A stretch of 64,000 nucleotides of DNA from Alteromonas sp. M12 (GCF_037478005.1 NZ_CP144164.1:1054001-1118000), one strand, 5' to 3'. Positions 28,900-44,008 are shown, numbered from the stretch's first letter. The notes: generated from the sequence alone by a model not told the origin. Made by a program: numbers and translations.

Positions 28900-30114
28900 T
28901 TATTTCTTTTTCTTAGGCCGCTTAATTTTCTTTTTCTCAGATTTAGGTTTCTTCTTTTTGACTGGCGCTTTGGCTTCTTTATTTTTAGGTCGCAATTCTT
29001 CAATAACACGACGTTTAAAACGTTGTTGAGTATAGCGTTCGATTTTTGCAATGATTCCCATTTCGTGGGCTTCAGCAATCGATATCGCAGTCCCTTTTTT
29101 GCCAGCTCTGCCTGTCCTACCAATTCGATGTACATAAATATCAGCGGTTCTGGGTAAATCGTAATTAATCACATGGCTTATGTTATCTACATCAATACCT
29201 CGTGAAGCAACGTCGGTGGCCAGCAATATGTTTATCTCACCGTCTTTGAAACGTTTTAATGCGCTATTGCGTTTGTCCTGTGGCATCTCACCTTGTAACC
29301 AAGAGATTGTAAATCCATCTCTTTCGAGCATTTGTTTAAGCTGGTTGAGTCTATCTCGAGTTTTTACAAATACCACCGCAGACTGAATTTGGTTAGCAAG
29401 AATACTTTTAAGCAGATTATATTTATGCGCGGGATCGTCTGCTAAATGAATCCATTGCAGGATCTTTGCGTGTTCCTTGCGACTTGGCGTGGCTTCTAGC
29501 GATACTGGGTTGGTTAACAGATCTTTGGCGAATCGTTCAATTCCAGCGCCTTCAAGGGTTGCCGAAAACAACATTGATTGCTTGCGCCAGCGGGCCTCAG
29601 ATGCAATCTGATTCACTATCGCAGAAAAGCCCATATCTAACATGCGATCTGCTTCATCTAACACTAAGCTTTCAATATCTCGACAATCGAAGCTTTCTTT
29701 TTCAATATGTTCGAACAATCGACCTGGTGTCGCCACTAAAATGTCTAGGTTTTTCTCTAGGGTTTCACGATCTGTTCCATAATTAATACCACCTGTAATC
29801 ACCCCACACTCTAAATCCGTATATTTTGTGATTTGCAGCGCTTGCTCATAAACTTGCAACGCCAGCTCACGGGTAGGAGTCAATATTAGAATTCGGCATG
29901 AGCCTGGTTGTTGGCGCGGAAAGTCCAGTAGGAACTGACATGCGGGCAACAAAAATGCTGCTGTCTTACCTGTACCTGTTGGTGCATTGGCTAAAATGTC
30001 TTGTCCTTCCATGGCGGGAGGTATCACCAAAGATTGAATACTGGTTGGGGATGTGTACCCCATATCGGCAACTGCTTGACATAATTTTTCGTCAAGATCT
30101 AATTCTTCAAACAT
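28900..30114 (-). CDS. srmB: DEAD-box RNA helicase SrmB
   Basis: ATP-dependent RNA helicase of 404 residues. Motif I is APTGTGKTAA, Ia is PTRELA, II is LDEADRMLDMGF, III is SAT, and the C-terminal RecA lobe has ATDVASRGID and HRIGRTGRAG. Runs that match E. coli SrmB include FDCRDIESLVLDEAD, RWRKQSMLFSATLEG and RVIEELRPK, so this is SrmB rather than RhlE or DeaD. SrmB assists large ribosomal subunit assembly. The tail is a very basic lysine-rich extension (KKKKPKSEKKKIKRPKKKK). It lies 113 bp downstream of cca on the same strand. Confidence 0.92.
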   Translation of the reverse strand: MFEELDLDEKLCQAVADMGYTSPTSIQSLVIPPAMEGQDILANAPTGTGKTAAFLLPACQFLLDFPRQQPGSCRILILTPTRELALQVYEQALQITKYTDLECGVITGGINYGTDRETLEKNLDILVATPGRLFEHIEKESFDCRDIESLVLDEADRMLDMGFSAIVNQIASEARWRKQSMLFSATLEGAGIERFAKDLLTNPVSLEATPSRKEHAKILQWIHLADDPAHKYNLLKSILANQIQSAVVFVKTRDRLNQLKQMLERDGFTISWLQGEMPQDKRNSALKRFKDGEINILLATDVASRGIDVDNISHVINYDLPRTADIYVHRIGRTGRAGKKGTAISIAEAHEMGIIAKIERYTQQRFKRRVIEELRPKNKEAKAPVKKKKPKSEKKKIKRPKKKK

Positions 30115-30227
30115 ATTTTTCCGTGGAGGTTAGTACCATTTACATAATTGTCGCAATTATAGAGGACTTATCCAGTTTAGGGCAGCCTTAATTAGATTCT
30201 GTCGTTTTCATCAGGAATAATTCGACC

Positions 30228-31460
30228 CTAATCCGGCTGATATGCTTGTTTAAACTCGCGAATTGCGTTTATTCGCTTCTCATCTAGCCGTAATTTAATG
30301 TTTTTACCGGTTGCGCCGGCCTCTATAATCGATTTTACTTCAACTTTCATCGCCGCTTGATAAGCATTCCAGATGAATTCAGCCTGTGGGTAATCTCTGT
30401 TTTCAAGCCCGGTACGTCCCTTTGCATCGGCAATACATGTTGTCAGTAAATTGTTGAAACGCTCCGGCTTACGCCAAGCATCACAATGGTTTAATACTTT
30501 TAATATAGTGGCAGGTCGAAGCTCCAATGCACGATGAATGTGAGTGTGATACTCACTGGTCATAATCGCTAATTCTTTACATTCATTTGGTACTTTCAAA
30601 CGTTCACTTAATGCGCGTATTGGTGCGACACCTAACTCTTCATGTTCTCGGTGCGAGGGCCACTGAGCCGGATCGGTGAGACCTTTACCAAGGTCATGAA
30701 CTAAAGCCGCGTAGCGGATCGCCAAATTATCACTAAGTTTAGCCGCTTGTTGAATCACCATCATCGTATGAATACCGGTATCTACTTCTGGGTGCCATTG
30801 CACTGGGTTTGGAATTCCCCACAAAACATCCAATTCAGAAAACCATACTTTAAGGGCACCGCATGCTCTGAGAACTTCAAAAAAAATGTCAGGGTCTTTT
30901 TCCAATAAAGCTCGAGAAGTTTCTTTCCAGACCCGTTCAGGTACCAAATGATCTAACTCACCTTGATCCACCATTTGCTTCATCAAGGATGCCGTTTCAG
31001 GCGCAATTTCAAAGCCGTATTGATGATAACGTGCGGCGAATCTAGCAACGCGTAGTACGCGTAACGGATCTTCAACAAAAGCAGGTGACACATGTCGTAA
31101 CAGGCGGTTATGCAAATCATTTTGACCATTAAAGGGGTCGATCAATTGCTGATTTTTATCTAACGCCATGGCATTGATGGTTAAGTCTCTGCGTTTTAGA
31201 TCTTCTTCAAGGGTAACGCTACTTTCACTGTTTACTTCAAAGCCTGTATAGCCTTTCCCGCTTTTTCGTTCAGTACGCGCTAAGGCATATTCTTCTTTGG
31301 TTTTGGGATGCAAAAATACTGGGAAATCACTGCCGACCTGCTCATATCCAGCCGCTAACATTGAATCTACTGTTTCTCCCACTACTACCCAATCTCGGTC
31401 GCTTACTTTGCGGTCGAGTAATTTATCGCGTACAGCGCCACCTACTAAAAAACAATTCAT
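30228..31460 (-). CDS. cca: CCA-adding tRNA nucleotidyltransferase
   Basis: Adds or repairs the 3' CCA of tRNAs. The 410 residues match E. coli Cca (412). The nucleotidyltransferase core has FLVGGAVRD at residues 4-12 and the catalytic DRD (SDRDWVVVG) at 20-28. RRDLTINAMA and the RVARFAARY helix follow. The C-terminal HD domain (YAALVHDLGKG) is characteristic of the gammaproteobacterial bifunctional form with phosphatase and phosphodiesterase activity. It is divergent from the exeA-like gene. Confidence 0.96.
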   Translation of the reverse strand: MNCFLVGGAVRDKLLDRKVSDRDWVVVGETVDSMLAAGYEQVGSDFPVFLHPKTKEEYALARTERKSGKGYTGFEVNSESSVTLEEDLKRRDLTINAMALDKNQQLIDPFNGQNDLHNRLLRHVSPAFVEDPLRVLRVARFAARYHQYGFEIAPETASLMKQMVDQGELDHLVPERVWKETSRALLEKDPDIFFEVLRACGALKVWFSELDVLWGIPNPVQWHPEVDTGIHTMMVIQQAAKLSDNLAIRYAALVHDLGKGLTDPAQWPSHREHEELGVAPIRALSERLKVPNECKELAIMTSEYHTHIHRALELRPATILKVLNHCDAWRKPERFNNLLTTCIADAKGRTGLENRDYPQAEFIWNAYQAAMKVEVKSIIEAGATGKNIKLRLDEKRINAIREFKQAYQPD

Positions 31461-31577
31461 CAGTTAACAACTCACTTTATCGTCGGACTATAAATCCTAT
31501 AGTAAGCAGTCTTTGAGTTAACCTCAAATAGTGTTACCTTATTCGTCGCAAATTTGGATTGGTTTTTATAAGCACAT

Positions 31578-32480
31578 ATGTACCTGAATTATTTTGGATT
31601 ATCCGATAACCCTTTTTCAATAGCGCCTAACCCTGATTATCTTTATATGAGTCCTCGCCATAAAGAAGCGCTCGCTCATTTAATTTTTGGTTTACGTGAA
31701 AGTGGCGGCTTTGTGATGCTCACCGGTGAGGTAGGTACGGGGAAAACCACTGTCTCGCGAAAATTATTGCAACAATTACCCGACAATACCCAAGTGGCAA
31801 TGATTCTCAATCCAACGCTCTCTGCAATCGAGTTATTGGCAAGTATTTGTGATGAATTAAAAATTCGTTACCTTAAAAAGCAAGCAAGCCTTAAATACTT
31901 CACCGATAAAATACTAACTAAACTCACAACAAATCATTCACACGGCATTAATACAGTGCTTATTGTTGATGAGGCGCAACATCTTTTACCTGAAGTATTA
32001 GAGCAACTGCGGCTGTTAACCAATTTAGAAACAAATCGGGAAAAACTTTTAAAAGTGGTATTGATAGGTCAACCTGAATTACAGCAATTATTAAAACGTA
32101 ATGAACTGAGACAGTTAGCACAACGTATAACGGCCAGATACCATTTACTGCCTTTATCCTCAATAGAAGTCAAAAATTACATTTCCCATCGTCTGTCTGT
32201 GGCTGGCGGACACGAACGTATTTTCAGCAAACCCACTTTGCAAGCCATTTATCAGATAACCGGCGGCATTCCACGGGTGATTAACTTGCTTTGCGACCGC
32301 GCTTTAACGTTGTCTTTTACTAAACAACATGCAATTGTTCGTCGCCATATTTTTATTGCAGCAGCGAGACAAATACTTGGCGATGATGTGGTAAAACAGC
32401 GGCAAGGAAAACAATGGACCTTGATATTGGCCGCATGCTTCCTCGCCGCTGCGTCTGTCGGCTATATGGTAGGAGGCTAA
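31578..32480 (+). CDS. ExeA/GspA-like AAA ATPase, short form
   Basis: A 300-residue ATPase of the ExeA/MshM family. The opening MYLNYFGLSDNPFSIAPNP is typical. Walker A GEVGTGKTT lies at about residues 50-58 and Walker B VLIVDEAQHL near 131. The C-terminus is a single hydrophobic helix (LILAACFLAAASVGYMVGG). Full-length ExeA (about 550 aa) continues into the periplasm with a peptidoglycan-binding domain; that part is missing here. ExeA with ExeB helps insert the type II secretion secretin into the outer membrane. Only one base separates this gene from the GspB-like gene, supporting an ExeA/ExeB-like pair. Confidence 0.88.
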   Translation: MYLNYFGLSDNPFSIAPNPDYLYMSPRHKEALAHLIFGLRESGGFVMLTGEVGTGKTTVSRKLLQQLPDNTQVAMILNPTLSAIELLASICDELKIRYLKKQASLKYFTDKILTKLTTNHSHGINTVLIVDEAQHLLPEVLEQLRLLTNLETNREKLLKVVLIGQPELQQLLKRNELRQLAQRITARYHLLPLSSIEVKNYISHRLSVAGGHERIFSKPTLQAIYQITGGIPRVINLLCDRALTLSFTKQHAIVRRHIFIAAARQILGDDVVKQRQGKQWTLILAACFLAAASVGYMVGG

Positions 32481-32481
32481 C

Positions 32482-33537
32482 ATGACCCAAAAGATCAGTG
32501 TAGACCAACTCAAAGCCGGTATGGTAATCATCAAAGTTACCGCCCAAAACGGACCAGTTAAGATAAAAAAATCAGGGCTTGTGAGCAGCTCTGATATGGT
32601 AAAGGCGCTAGCTGAAATGGGCGTGCAGGAAGTTGAAATTGATCCTGACATGACAGTGGAGGTTAAAAAGCCGAAAATTGCCAAATCAAAAACCCAGCAA
32701 TTGGTTGAAGATACCAGCACGGTTACCCAGAATATTGACCAAGGCATATCAGAGCAGTTTAATCGCAGTTTATTTTTGCCTTCAGTGCAAGAGTTACCAG
32801 AAGCATGGCAATACTATGGTAAAAAATCGTTAATCGCATCAGTGGTAGTAGCAGGCGGATTTTGTGTTGGTTTAGTGTTAGCAAATTTGACGACAGTTAC
32901 GCAGTTAATTCATCAGTCGACTGACACCGTGCAAACGGCAGCACCGCTTCCTAACGGTAGCATCACCGAAGACGAACTTGAAGAGCAACAAGACTCACAA
33001 GTTACTGAAAAACAAACCAATATTGAACCAAGTGATATGGTTGACGTTAAACCGGAACAGCCTATTATCGAGCAGCCTAAAACACCACCGTCAAATCAAA
33101 AGCAAGATAGCAATGAAAATGTCTCGGTTGACGAAACGGCGCAATTATTAGCAGAGCAACAAGCTGAACAAGAACAAACAAACGCAGACGAACAAAATAA
33201 TATTCCACCAGAATTATTACAGCGCTTCCGAAATGCGTTGGCTTCCATTGGCGATGAAACACCGGTTGATCCAACGGATGATGCACAACCGATAAGAGAT
33301 GTTCCGGCAGTCAATGAACTTCCTGCGTGGGTACTAACAGAACTGCCCAGTATGGCATTCTCTGCTCACATGTATGTTTCTGCCCCAGAAGAACGATGGG
33401 TTAGGGTGAACGGCAAAAGGGTAGTAGAAGGGCAGGAAATTGAGGATGGGCTGGTTTTAATAGGAATCGAGCCACAACACGTGATTATGACGTTTAAAGG
33501 ACAAGAGTTTAGTATGGATGCGCTGTCTGACTGGTAA
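32482..33537 (+). CDS. GspB-like protein with an N-terminal DUF3391-like domain
   Basis: A 351-residue membrane protein with three parts. Residues 1-60 form a small domain (SVDQLKAGMVIIKV, GLVSSSDMVKAL, VQEVEID) that matches the N-terminus of the HD-GYP protein encoded next door: 22 of 51 residues are identical without gaps. One membrane helix lies near 113-135. A glutamine/glutamate-rich periplasmic linker follows, and the last ~65 residues are a GspB/T2SSB domain (MYVSAPEERWVRVNGKRVVEGQEIEDGL...). The ATG follows GGAGG. It is coupled to the exeA-like gene. A role in type II secretin assembly is family inference; the N-terminal domain is unusual. Confidence 0.87.
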   Translation: MTQKISVDQLKAGMVIIKVTAQNGPVKIKKSGLVSSSDMVKALAEMGVQEVEIDPDMTVEVKKPKIAKSKTQQLVEDTSTVTQNIDQGISEQFNRSLFLPSVQELPEAWQYYGKKSLIASVVVAGGFCVGLVLANLTTVTQLIHQSTDTVQTAAPLPNGSITEDELEEQQDSQVTEKQTNIEPSDMVDVKPEQPIIEQPKTPPSNQKQDSNENVSVDETAQLLAEQQAEQEQTNADEQNNIPPELLQRFRNALASIGDETPVDPTDDAQPIRDVPAVNELPAWVLTELPSMAFSAHMYVSAPEERWVRVNGKRVVEGQEIEDGLVLIGIEPQHVIMTFKGQEFSMDALSDW

Positions 33538-33594
33538 TCATTGTTGCTTTGCAATGGGCATTCAAATTTAAGCTTAAATGCCCTATATGTCTTT

Positions 33595-34797
33595 CTAAAG
33601 TGCGGTGATTAAAATTTCTTTTAAAAACTTGGTCAAATTTAGTCCAAACTCTTCGGGGCGAACGGCACTGATAATTTTTACATTCACTTGACTTAAATCG
33701 AGTTTTTTTACTTCTGAATAGCTAGCTGTTTTTAAGTTATAAAAAGCCGCGACTATAGGCTTCATTGGGGTTTCTTTATTGCCCCGCATTATTATTGCCA
33801 ATCTATCATTGTCGAGTTTTACAAGTGAGCCTACTGGGTGGACGCCCAAACACTTAATGAATTGAGCAACCAATACTTGATCGTAGCTTTCATCGCTTAG
33901 CAGTTTAACCAGTGCTCTGGAAGGGGTTACCGCTTTTCTGAACGGCCGATCATTAATCATTGCGTCGTAGCTATCAACAATCCCCGCCATTCTGGCATAT
34001 TCGCTGACATCATGATCAGTTTGTGCATCGGGATAGCCGGAACCATCAATTCGTTCGTGATGGTTAAAGATAATATCTTGTACTGATGCTGCAACATCAC
34101 CACAGCGGTCCACTAAGTCGAGACCAATGTCTACATGAGTCGTAATAATTTCTTTTTGTTGCGGTGTGAGCTTTCCAGCAGATTGGGTAATGTCTTTTGG
34201 CATATTTGTCATACCAACGTCCATTAACAAACCGGCTAAACTTAACTCTTCAATTGCTTGCCGACCCATATCTCTGTACTTTGCGAACATTGTCAACAAA
34301 ATCGAACAATTCAAAGAATGTTCCAGCAAGTATTTTCCTGACTTATTCAGCAAAGTTAAACAACTCAGGCCGTTTGGCATGTTGAATACTGACTCGATTA
34401 TATTTGCACTTAAATCCTTTACATCAGAAAGTGAGGGAGTATCGTTGGCGGCTAAACGTTTAAAGAAACGGCTTTGGATCGTCAACGCTTCGTCATATAG
34501 TTTAGTCGCAGCTTCAAGTTGTTCACTATCGCTAAAAGATGTCTTCTTAGGACTTACAGGGGCAGTATTTTCTTGTGTTGTGCTTTCTTTGGGTTCCGGA
34601 TTTACCGGTGGAGGAGGAAGGTTGCTGCGCGAAATATCAATTTCGACTTTGGTTACACCTTTGGACTTTAAGATATCAATTGATTTGACTGATTTAACAA
34701 GGCCTTTGGTTTTTATTCTAAGTTTGCCGTTTTGTTCGATAACATCATTAACAAACATGCCTGGCTTTAAATCTTCGATTTTGATCGCTTCAAGCAT
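33595..34797 (-). CDS. Degenerate HD-GYP protein with DUF3391 domain
   Basis: A 400-residue protein with an N-terminal DUF3391 domain (residues about 1-60), a proline-rich linker, and an HD-GYP domain (about 120-330). The GYP loop HHERIDGSGYP is intact, as are EHSLNC and TTHVDIG. The HD motif itself reads GLLMDVGMTNMP, with Met192 replacing the metal-ligand histidine and Thr replacing the usual lysine. Loss of one ligand may weaken or abolish c-di-GMP phosphodiesterase activity. ATG 34797 (MLEAIKIEDLKPGM) is preferred over the upstream frame beginning MCWECW. It converges with the GspB-like gene, with which it shares its N-terminal domain. Confidence 0.9.
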   Translation of the reverse strand: MLEAIKIEDLKPGMFVNDVIEQNGKLRIKTKGLVKSVKSIDILKSKGVTKVEIDISRSNLPPPPVNPEPKESTTQENTAPVSPKKTSFSDSEQLEAATKLYDEALTIQSRFFKRLAANDTPSLSDVKDLSANIIESVFNMPNGLSCLTLLNKSGKYLLEHSLNCSILLTMFAKYRDMGRQAIEELSLAGLLMDVGMTNMPKDITQSAGKLTPQQKEIITTHVDIGLDLVDRCGDVAASVQDIIFNHHERIDGSGYPDAQTDHDVSEYARMAGIVDSYDAMINDRPFRKAVTPSRALVKLLSDESYDQVLVAQFIKCLGVHPVGSLVKLDNDRLAIIMRGNKETPMKPIVAAFYNLKTASYSEVKKLDLSQVNVKIISAVRPEEFGLNLTKFLKEILITAL

Positions 34798-34908
34798 TAC
34801 TACCCAGCACTCCCAACACACTTTTTTAGTATTTAAAATTGACGGGCATTTTAGCCCAATAATAATTTCAAATCTCTATTTAAATGGAGGTTTACTGCTT
34901 AAAACATA

Positions 34909-34945
34909 CATCCAGGCAAGGATTTTACTCCATTGAACCTGGATG
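34909..34945. terminator. Possible hairpin downstream of leuD
   Basis: An 8-bp inverted repeat CATCCAGG / CCTGGATG with a 21-base loop, 18 bases beyond the leuD stop. The T-run is weak, so its role as a terminator is uncertain. Confidence 0.4.
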
Positions 34946-34962
34946 CTGTTTTGATTGGAGAA

Positions 34963-35565
34963 TTATCTTAACCAAGCAAATGCGTTGTTTTCGTAATCCA
35001 ATATTTTGTCATCTAATTCCAGCGTTTGACCAATCGCATCAAGCCCTTTAATCAAGTTGTTTTTATGATGCTCAGGTATATCAAAGTGATACTCCTGTTC
35101 AGCAACTTTTACAGTTTGATTGGGTAAATCAATGAAAATTTGTGTCTCAGGGTTATCTTTTACAATGCTGAACAAATTATCCATTTCTGAGCTGCTAAGG
35201 GTGATTGGTAATAGTTGATTATTAATACAGTTGCCATAAAAAATATCTGCAAAACTGGTGGCAATAATTACGCTATAACCAAAATCGGCAAGTGCCCAAG
35301 GTGCATGTTCGCGACTTGAACCGCAGCCAAAGTTTTCACGAGCTAAAAGAATGCTAGCACCCTGATACTCAGGTTTAGTGAGAGCAAAGTCAGGGTTAAC
35401 TTCTTGTTCGTGCAAATCTAAATAGCGCCAATCGTGGAATAGGTGTTTACCGTAACCTGTGCGAGTCACTCCGGTTAAGAATTGCTTTGGAATGATCTGG
35501 TCTGTATCCACATTGGCTTGGTCAAGTGGTGCTGCTGTACCCAAATGGGTTGTGAATCCTGTCAT
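34963..35565 (-). CDS. leuD: 3-isopropylmalate dehydratase small subunit
   Basis: Small subunit of isopropylmalate isomerase in leucine biosynthesis, pairing with Leu[17 protein letters not shown], the [26 protein letters not shown] swivel motif and [11 protein letters not shown] are typical. The total of 200 residues fits. Two adjacent ATGs exist; the second (35565) lies 6 bases after AGGAG and is preferred to 35568. It is the last gene of leuABCD, starting 9 bases after the leuC stop. Confidence 0.96.
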   Translation of the reverse strand: MTGFTTHLGTAAPLDQANVDTDQIIPKQFLTGVTRTGYGKHLFHDWRYLDLHEQEVNPDFALTKPEYQGASILLARENFGCGSSREHAPWALADFGYSVIIATSFADIFYGNCINNQLLPITLSSSEMDNLFSIVKDNPETQIFIDLPNQTVKVAEQEYHFDIPEHHKNNLIKGLDAIGQTLELDDKILDYENNAFAWLR

Positions 35566-35574
35566 CATCTGCTC

Positions 35575-36969
35575 CTACAAATCTCGTACATCAATGAAGT
35601 GGCCAGTGATCGCAGCCGCTGCTGCCATTGCTGGAGAAACTAGGTGGGTTCTGGCACCTCGGCCTTGGCGACCTTCGAAATTTCGATTACTCGTTGATGC
35701 ACATCTATCACCGGCTTTCAGAATATCGTCATTCATACCCAAACACATTGAACAACCTGGTAACCGCCATTCAAAACCAGCATCAATGAAAATCTGATCG
35801 AGGTTTTCTTCTTCAGCTTGCTGTTTTACGGTCACTGAACCAGGCACCACAATGGCTGTAACACCGTCTACTACCTTACCTTTTTGAGCAATTGCCGCCG
35901 CAGCTCTTAAATCTTCGATTCGGCTATTAGTACAAGAGCCAATAAAGACATTATTAACCGAAACATCAGTTAGTTTTGTACCTGCTTTTAAGTCCATATA
36001 AGCAAGTGCTTTAATGGCTGATTCACGCTCAATAGGATCGCTGAAATCTTGCGGTGTTGGAATCGTGTTGGTTACACCCGTTACTTGGCCAGGGTTCGTT
36101 CCCCAAGTAATTTGTGGTGCAATGTCTTTGGCTTGCAATTCAACTACTTTGTCAAAATGCGCACCATCATCAGAATGCAGGGTTTTCCAATATGCGACTG
36201 CATTATCCCAAGCTTCGCCAGATGGCGCATATTCGCGACCTTTAATATATTCAAAGGTGGTTTCATCAGGCGCGATAAAGCCTGCTTTTGCACCCGCTTC
36301 AATGGTCATGTTACATACTGTCATGCGCTCTTCCATGGTCAAACCACGAATTGCTTCACCTGCATATTCAATAACGTAACCGGTTGCGCCTGCATGACTA
36401 ATAGTACCAATAATCGCTAAGATGATATCTTTTGCTGTGATGCCAAGGGGAAGTTTGCCATCAACATTAATTAACATACTTTTAGCTTTGGTTTGTTTTA
36501 ATGTTTGGGTTGCAAATACGTGTTCAACTTGCGAGGTACCAATACCAAAAGCAAGGGCCCCGAAAGCGCCATGAGTTGCAGTATGTGAATCACCACAAAC
36601 CACCGTCATTCCGGGTAGAATTAAGCCAAGCTCAGGTCCAATAACATGGACTATACCTTGTTTTTGATGGCCTACAGGGAATAATTCAATGCCATGTTCT
36701 TTACAGTTATTGGCTAAGGTTTGTAGCTGTAATTGATTTTCTGGTCCACAAGCATCAATGGCTAATGAGCGAGTAGAAATACTGTGATCCATAGTCGCGA
36801 AGGTTTTATGGGGACATCTAACTTTACGTCCCTTGTCATTTAATCCTGCAAATGCCTGAGGAGAGGTCACCTCATGGATTAAGTGACGATCGATATAAAT
36901 AAGAGTATCGTCACCCAATTGGTCGACAACATGGGATTCCCAGATTTTGTCGTATAATGATTTTGCCAT
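35575..36969 (-). CDS. leuC: 3-isopropylmalate dehydratase large subunit
   Basis: Aconitase-family large subunit with a [4Fe-4S] cluster. Cluster cysteines are visible in [14 protein letters not shown] and in [11 protein letters not shown]. The N-terminus [37 protein letters not shown] and the [14 protein letters not shown] block are typical of LeuC. The 464 residues match E. coli (466). It lies between leuB and leuD in a single operon. Confidence 0.97.
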   Translation of the reverse strand: MAKSLYDKIWESHVVDQLGDDTLIYIDRHLIHEVTSPQAFAGLNDKGRKVRCPHKTFATMDHSISTRSLAIDACGPENQLQLQTLANNCKEHGIELFPVGHQKQGIVHVIGPELGLILPGMTVVCGDSHTATHGAFGALAFGIGTSQVEHVFATQTLKQTKAKSMLINVDGKLPLGITAKDIILAIIGTISHAGATGYVIEYAGEAIRGLTMEERMTVCNMTIEAGAKAGFIAPDETTFEYIKGREYAPSGEAWDNAVAYWKTLHSDDGAHFDKVVELQAKDIAPQITWGTNPGQVTGVTNTIPTPQDFSDPIERESAIKALAYMDLKAGTKLTDVSVNNVFIGSCTNSRIEDLRAAAAIAQKGKVVDGVTAIVVPGSVTVKQQAEEENLDQIFIDAGFEWRLPGCSMCLGMNDDILKAGDRCASTSNRNFEGRQGRGARTHLVSPAMAAAAAITGHFIDVRDL

Positions 36970-37009
36970 TTTTAATTCCTAAATTTAAATCGGAGCCTAC
37001 TGGCTAATT

Positions 37010-39683
<2,674 letters not shown>

Positions 39684-39715
39684 ATTTTTTCTCCTGTTAA
39701 GTATATTGCCCATAT

Positions 39716-39742
39716 AAAAAAACCCGTGCGTTGCACGGGTTT
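39716..39742 (-). terminator. leu operon attenuator terminator
   Basis: On the minus strand, AAACCCGTGC and GCACGGGTTT form a 10-bp stem with a 3-base loop (AAC), followed by a T-run, 33 bases before leuA. The 5' arm can instead pair over 9 bases with TGCACGGGT at the end of the leader peptide gene (39778-39770), making a competing antiterminator. Confidence 0.92.
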
Positions 39743-39767
39743 TAAAATCAGTTGTGACATTTACAAC

Positions 39768-39833
39768 CTACCCGTGCAGTCTCGCTGCCAGAAGTAGTAG
39801 GATGTTGAGTAAAGTTGCTTTACGTAATGTCAC
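39768..39833 (-). CDS. leuL: leu operon leader peptide
   Basis: A 21-residue open frame, GTG start, reading (M)TLRKATLLNILLLLAARLHG. It has eight leucine codons, four of them consecutive (CTA CTA CTT CTG). GAGAG lies about four bases before the GTG; the overlapping ATG reads straight into a stop. Its last codons and stop contain the sequence that pairs with the attenuator 5' arm. Ribosome stalling at leucine codons when charged tRNA-Leu is scarce would therefore favour antitermination and expression of leuABCD. It is too short for ordinary gene finders. Confidence 0.88.
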   Translation of the reverse strand: MTLRKATLLNILLLLAARLHG

Positions 39834-40067
39834 ATTGCTCTCAATTAATCAAATTTTGAGTAAATTCTCTAGTGGTGTATTTGTATCCTTTATCGGCCTA
39901 TGCGTCAACCTTAGATAATAAATCCTTATATATCGCTTTGGAATAACTAACCTGTTCTCGGGATAAGCAGTGCTTTATTGGTCTCATTTTGCAGCCACTT
40001 TGCTTAACAAAAAGGTATATCCTTGAACTATCTTTGAGGATTCATTTATTTGCTGTTCGGTTATTAA

Positions 40068-40730
40068 CTACTTGTAGGTTTTCCAGTTAATTGTGGTGGA
40101 TAAAAGTAATTCTCTAAGGCTGAGTGTTCTGGGAATGGTTTTGCCTTTGTGGTTCCAACTATGGCCGCAACAAGCAGCTGTAATATTGCCTTTATTTGGA
40201 ATCAATAAGGTTTTACTTTGCAATGAATGGTCATACTCACCAAGAAATGTTCCGTTGAAATCAAACCAGCCGTGTTTGTTGAAATGTAATTTATGGTTTT
40301 CTTTGTCTATTCTATCAACAGAGTCTAATTCTACTGTTTCTATGCCCATATCACTGATGCAAATAGGCGATGGCAAACCCATACGAACATGGCTTTGAAA
40401 CCATGCCAATGATTTTTGCGGATCGTATTTGGCGCTCACACATTTAGCCGCTTGTTTAGCTTGCCAACTGCCGTTGTGGACGTCTACTTTGATGGGGTAA
40501 CTTTGAGCTAGTAAGTATTCAGCTGCATTTTTAATATGATAAGGCAATCCTGACAACCTACGCTGTAATAACCGTATATTGTTGACAGTGCTCTTGCTTA
40601 ATGACAGCAATTCTCTTTCATACAGGGCATTGCACAGCTCGGCAAAATGGCGCTGTCTTTGATCGGAGGCGAATATATCAACTTGTTGTTGATGATTGGT
40701 ATCGGACATTATCTGACTTATATCAGACAA
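40068..40730 (-). CDS. Conserved hypothetical protein, ~213-220 aa
   Basis: I do not recognise the family. The protein has no signal peptide or membrane segment. The first ~80 residues are helical (QRQRHFAELCNALYERELLSLSKSTVNNIRLLQRRL). The second half contains HVRMGLPSPICISDMGIETVELDSV and ends with a segment rich in Gly, His and Trp (ITAACCGHSWNHKGKTIPRTLSL). The longest frame starts at TTG 40730; ATG 40709 (MSDTNHQQQ) is an equally good start. It is encoded 59 bp after eno on the same strand, where many gammaproteobacteria have ftsB. It bears no visible resemblance to FtsB. Confidence 0.72.
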   Translation of the reverse strand: MSDISQIMSDTNHQQQVDIFASDQRQRHFAELCNALYERELLSLSKSTVNNIRLLQRRLSGLPYHIKNAAEYLLAQSYPIKVDVHNGSWQAKQAAKCVSAKYDPQKSLAWFQSHVRMGLPSPICISDMGIETVELDSVDRIDKENHKLHFNKHGWFDFNGTFLGEYDHSLQSKTLLIPNKGNITAACCGHSWNHKGKTIPRTLSLRELLLSTTINWKTYK

Positions 40731-40789
40731 TTAGGGTAGTTGTAAGCATGTACCAGATAAAACTTAGGCTGGTACATGCTCATTAGGCT

Positions 40790-42109
<1,320 letters not shown>

Positions 42110-42189
42110 TTACGTTCTAAGCACACGCACAATATAACCCCTAATGGAACTATATTTTATGATTATGCGAATAGGCGCTTGATTTTTCT

Positions 42190-43896
<1,707 letters not shown>

Positions 43897-44008
43897 TCAA
43901 CAGTATACGGAAAGCTGCCTGTCCATACAACGAACTTTTTCAATTAAGCGCGACAAATTTTGATATGAAATAATCTAAATCTATATGCCGCGAATAACTA
44001 TCAAATAC

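Noticed and set aside
34166..34936. A 256-codon plus-strand frame opposite the HD-GYP gene
   Set aside because: It is antisense to a clear coding gene, has no recognisable domain or ribosome-binding site, and its composition is that of a shadow frame.
36014..36420. Two overlapping plus-strand frames of about 120 codons inside leuC
   Set aside because: Both are antisense to the conserved LeuC reading frame and lack any domain.
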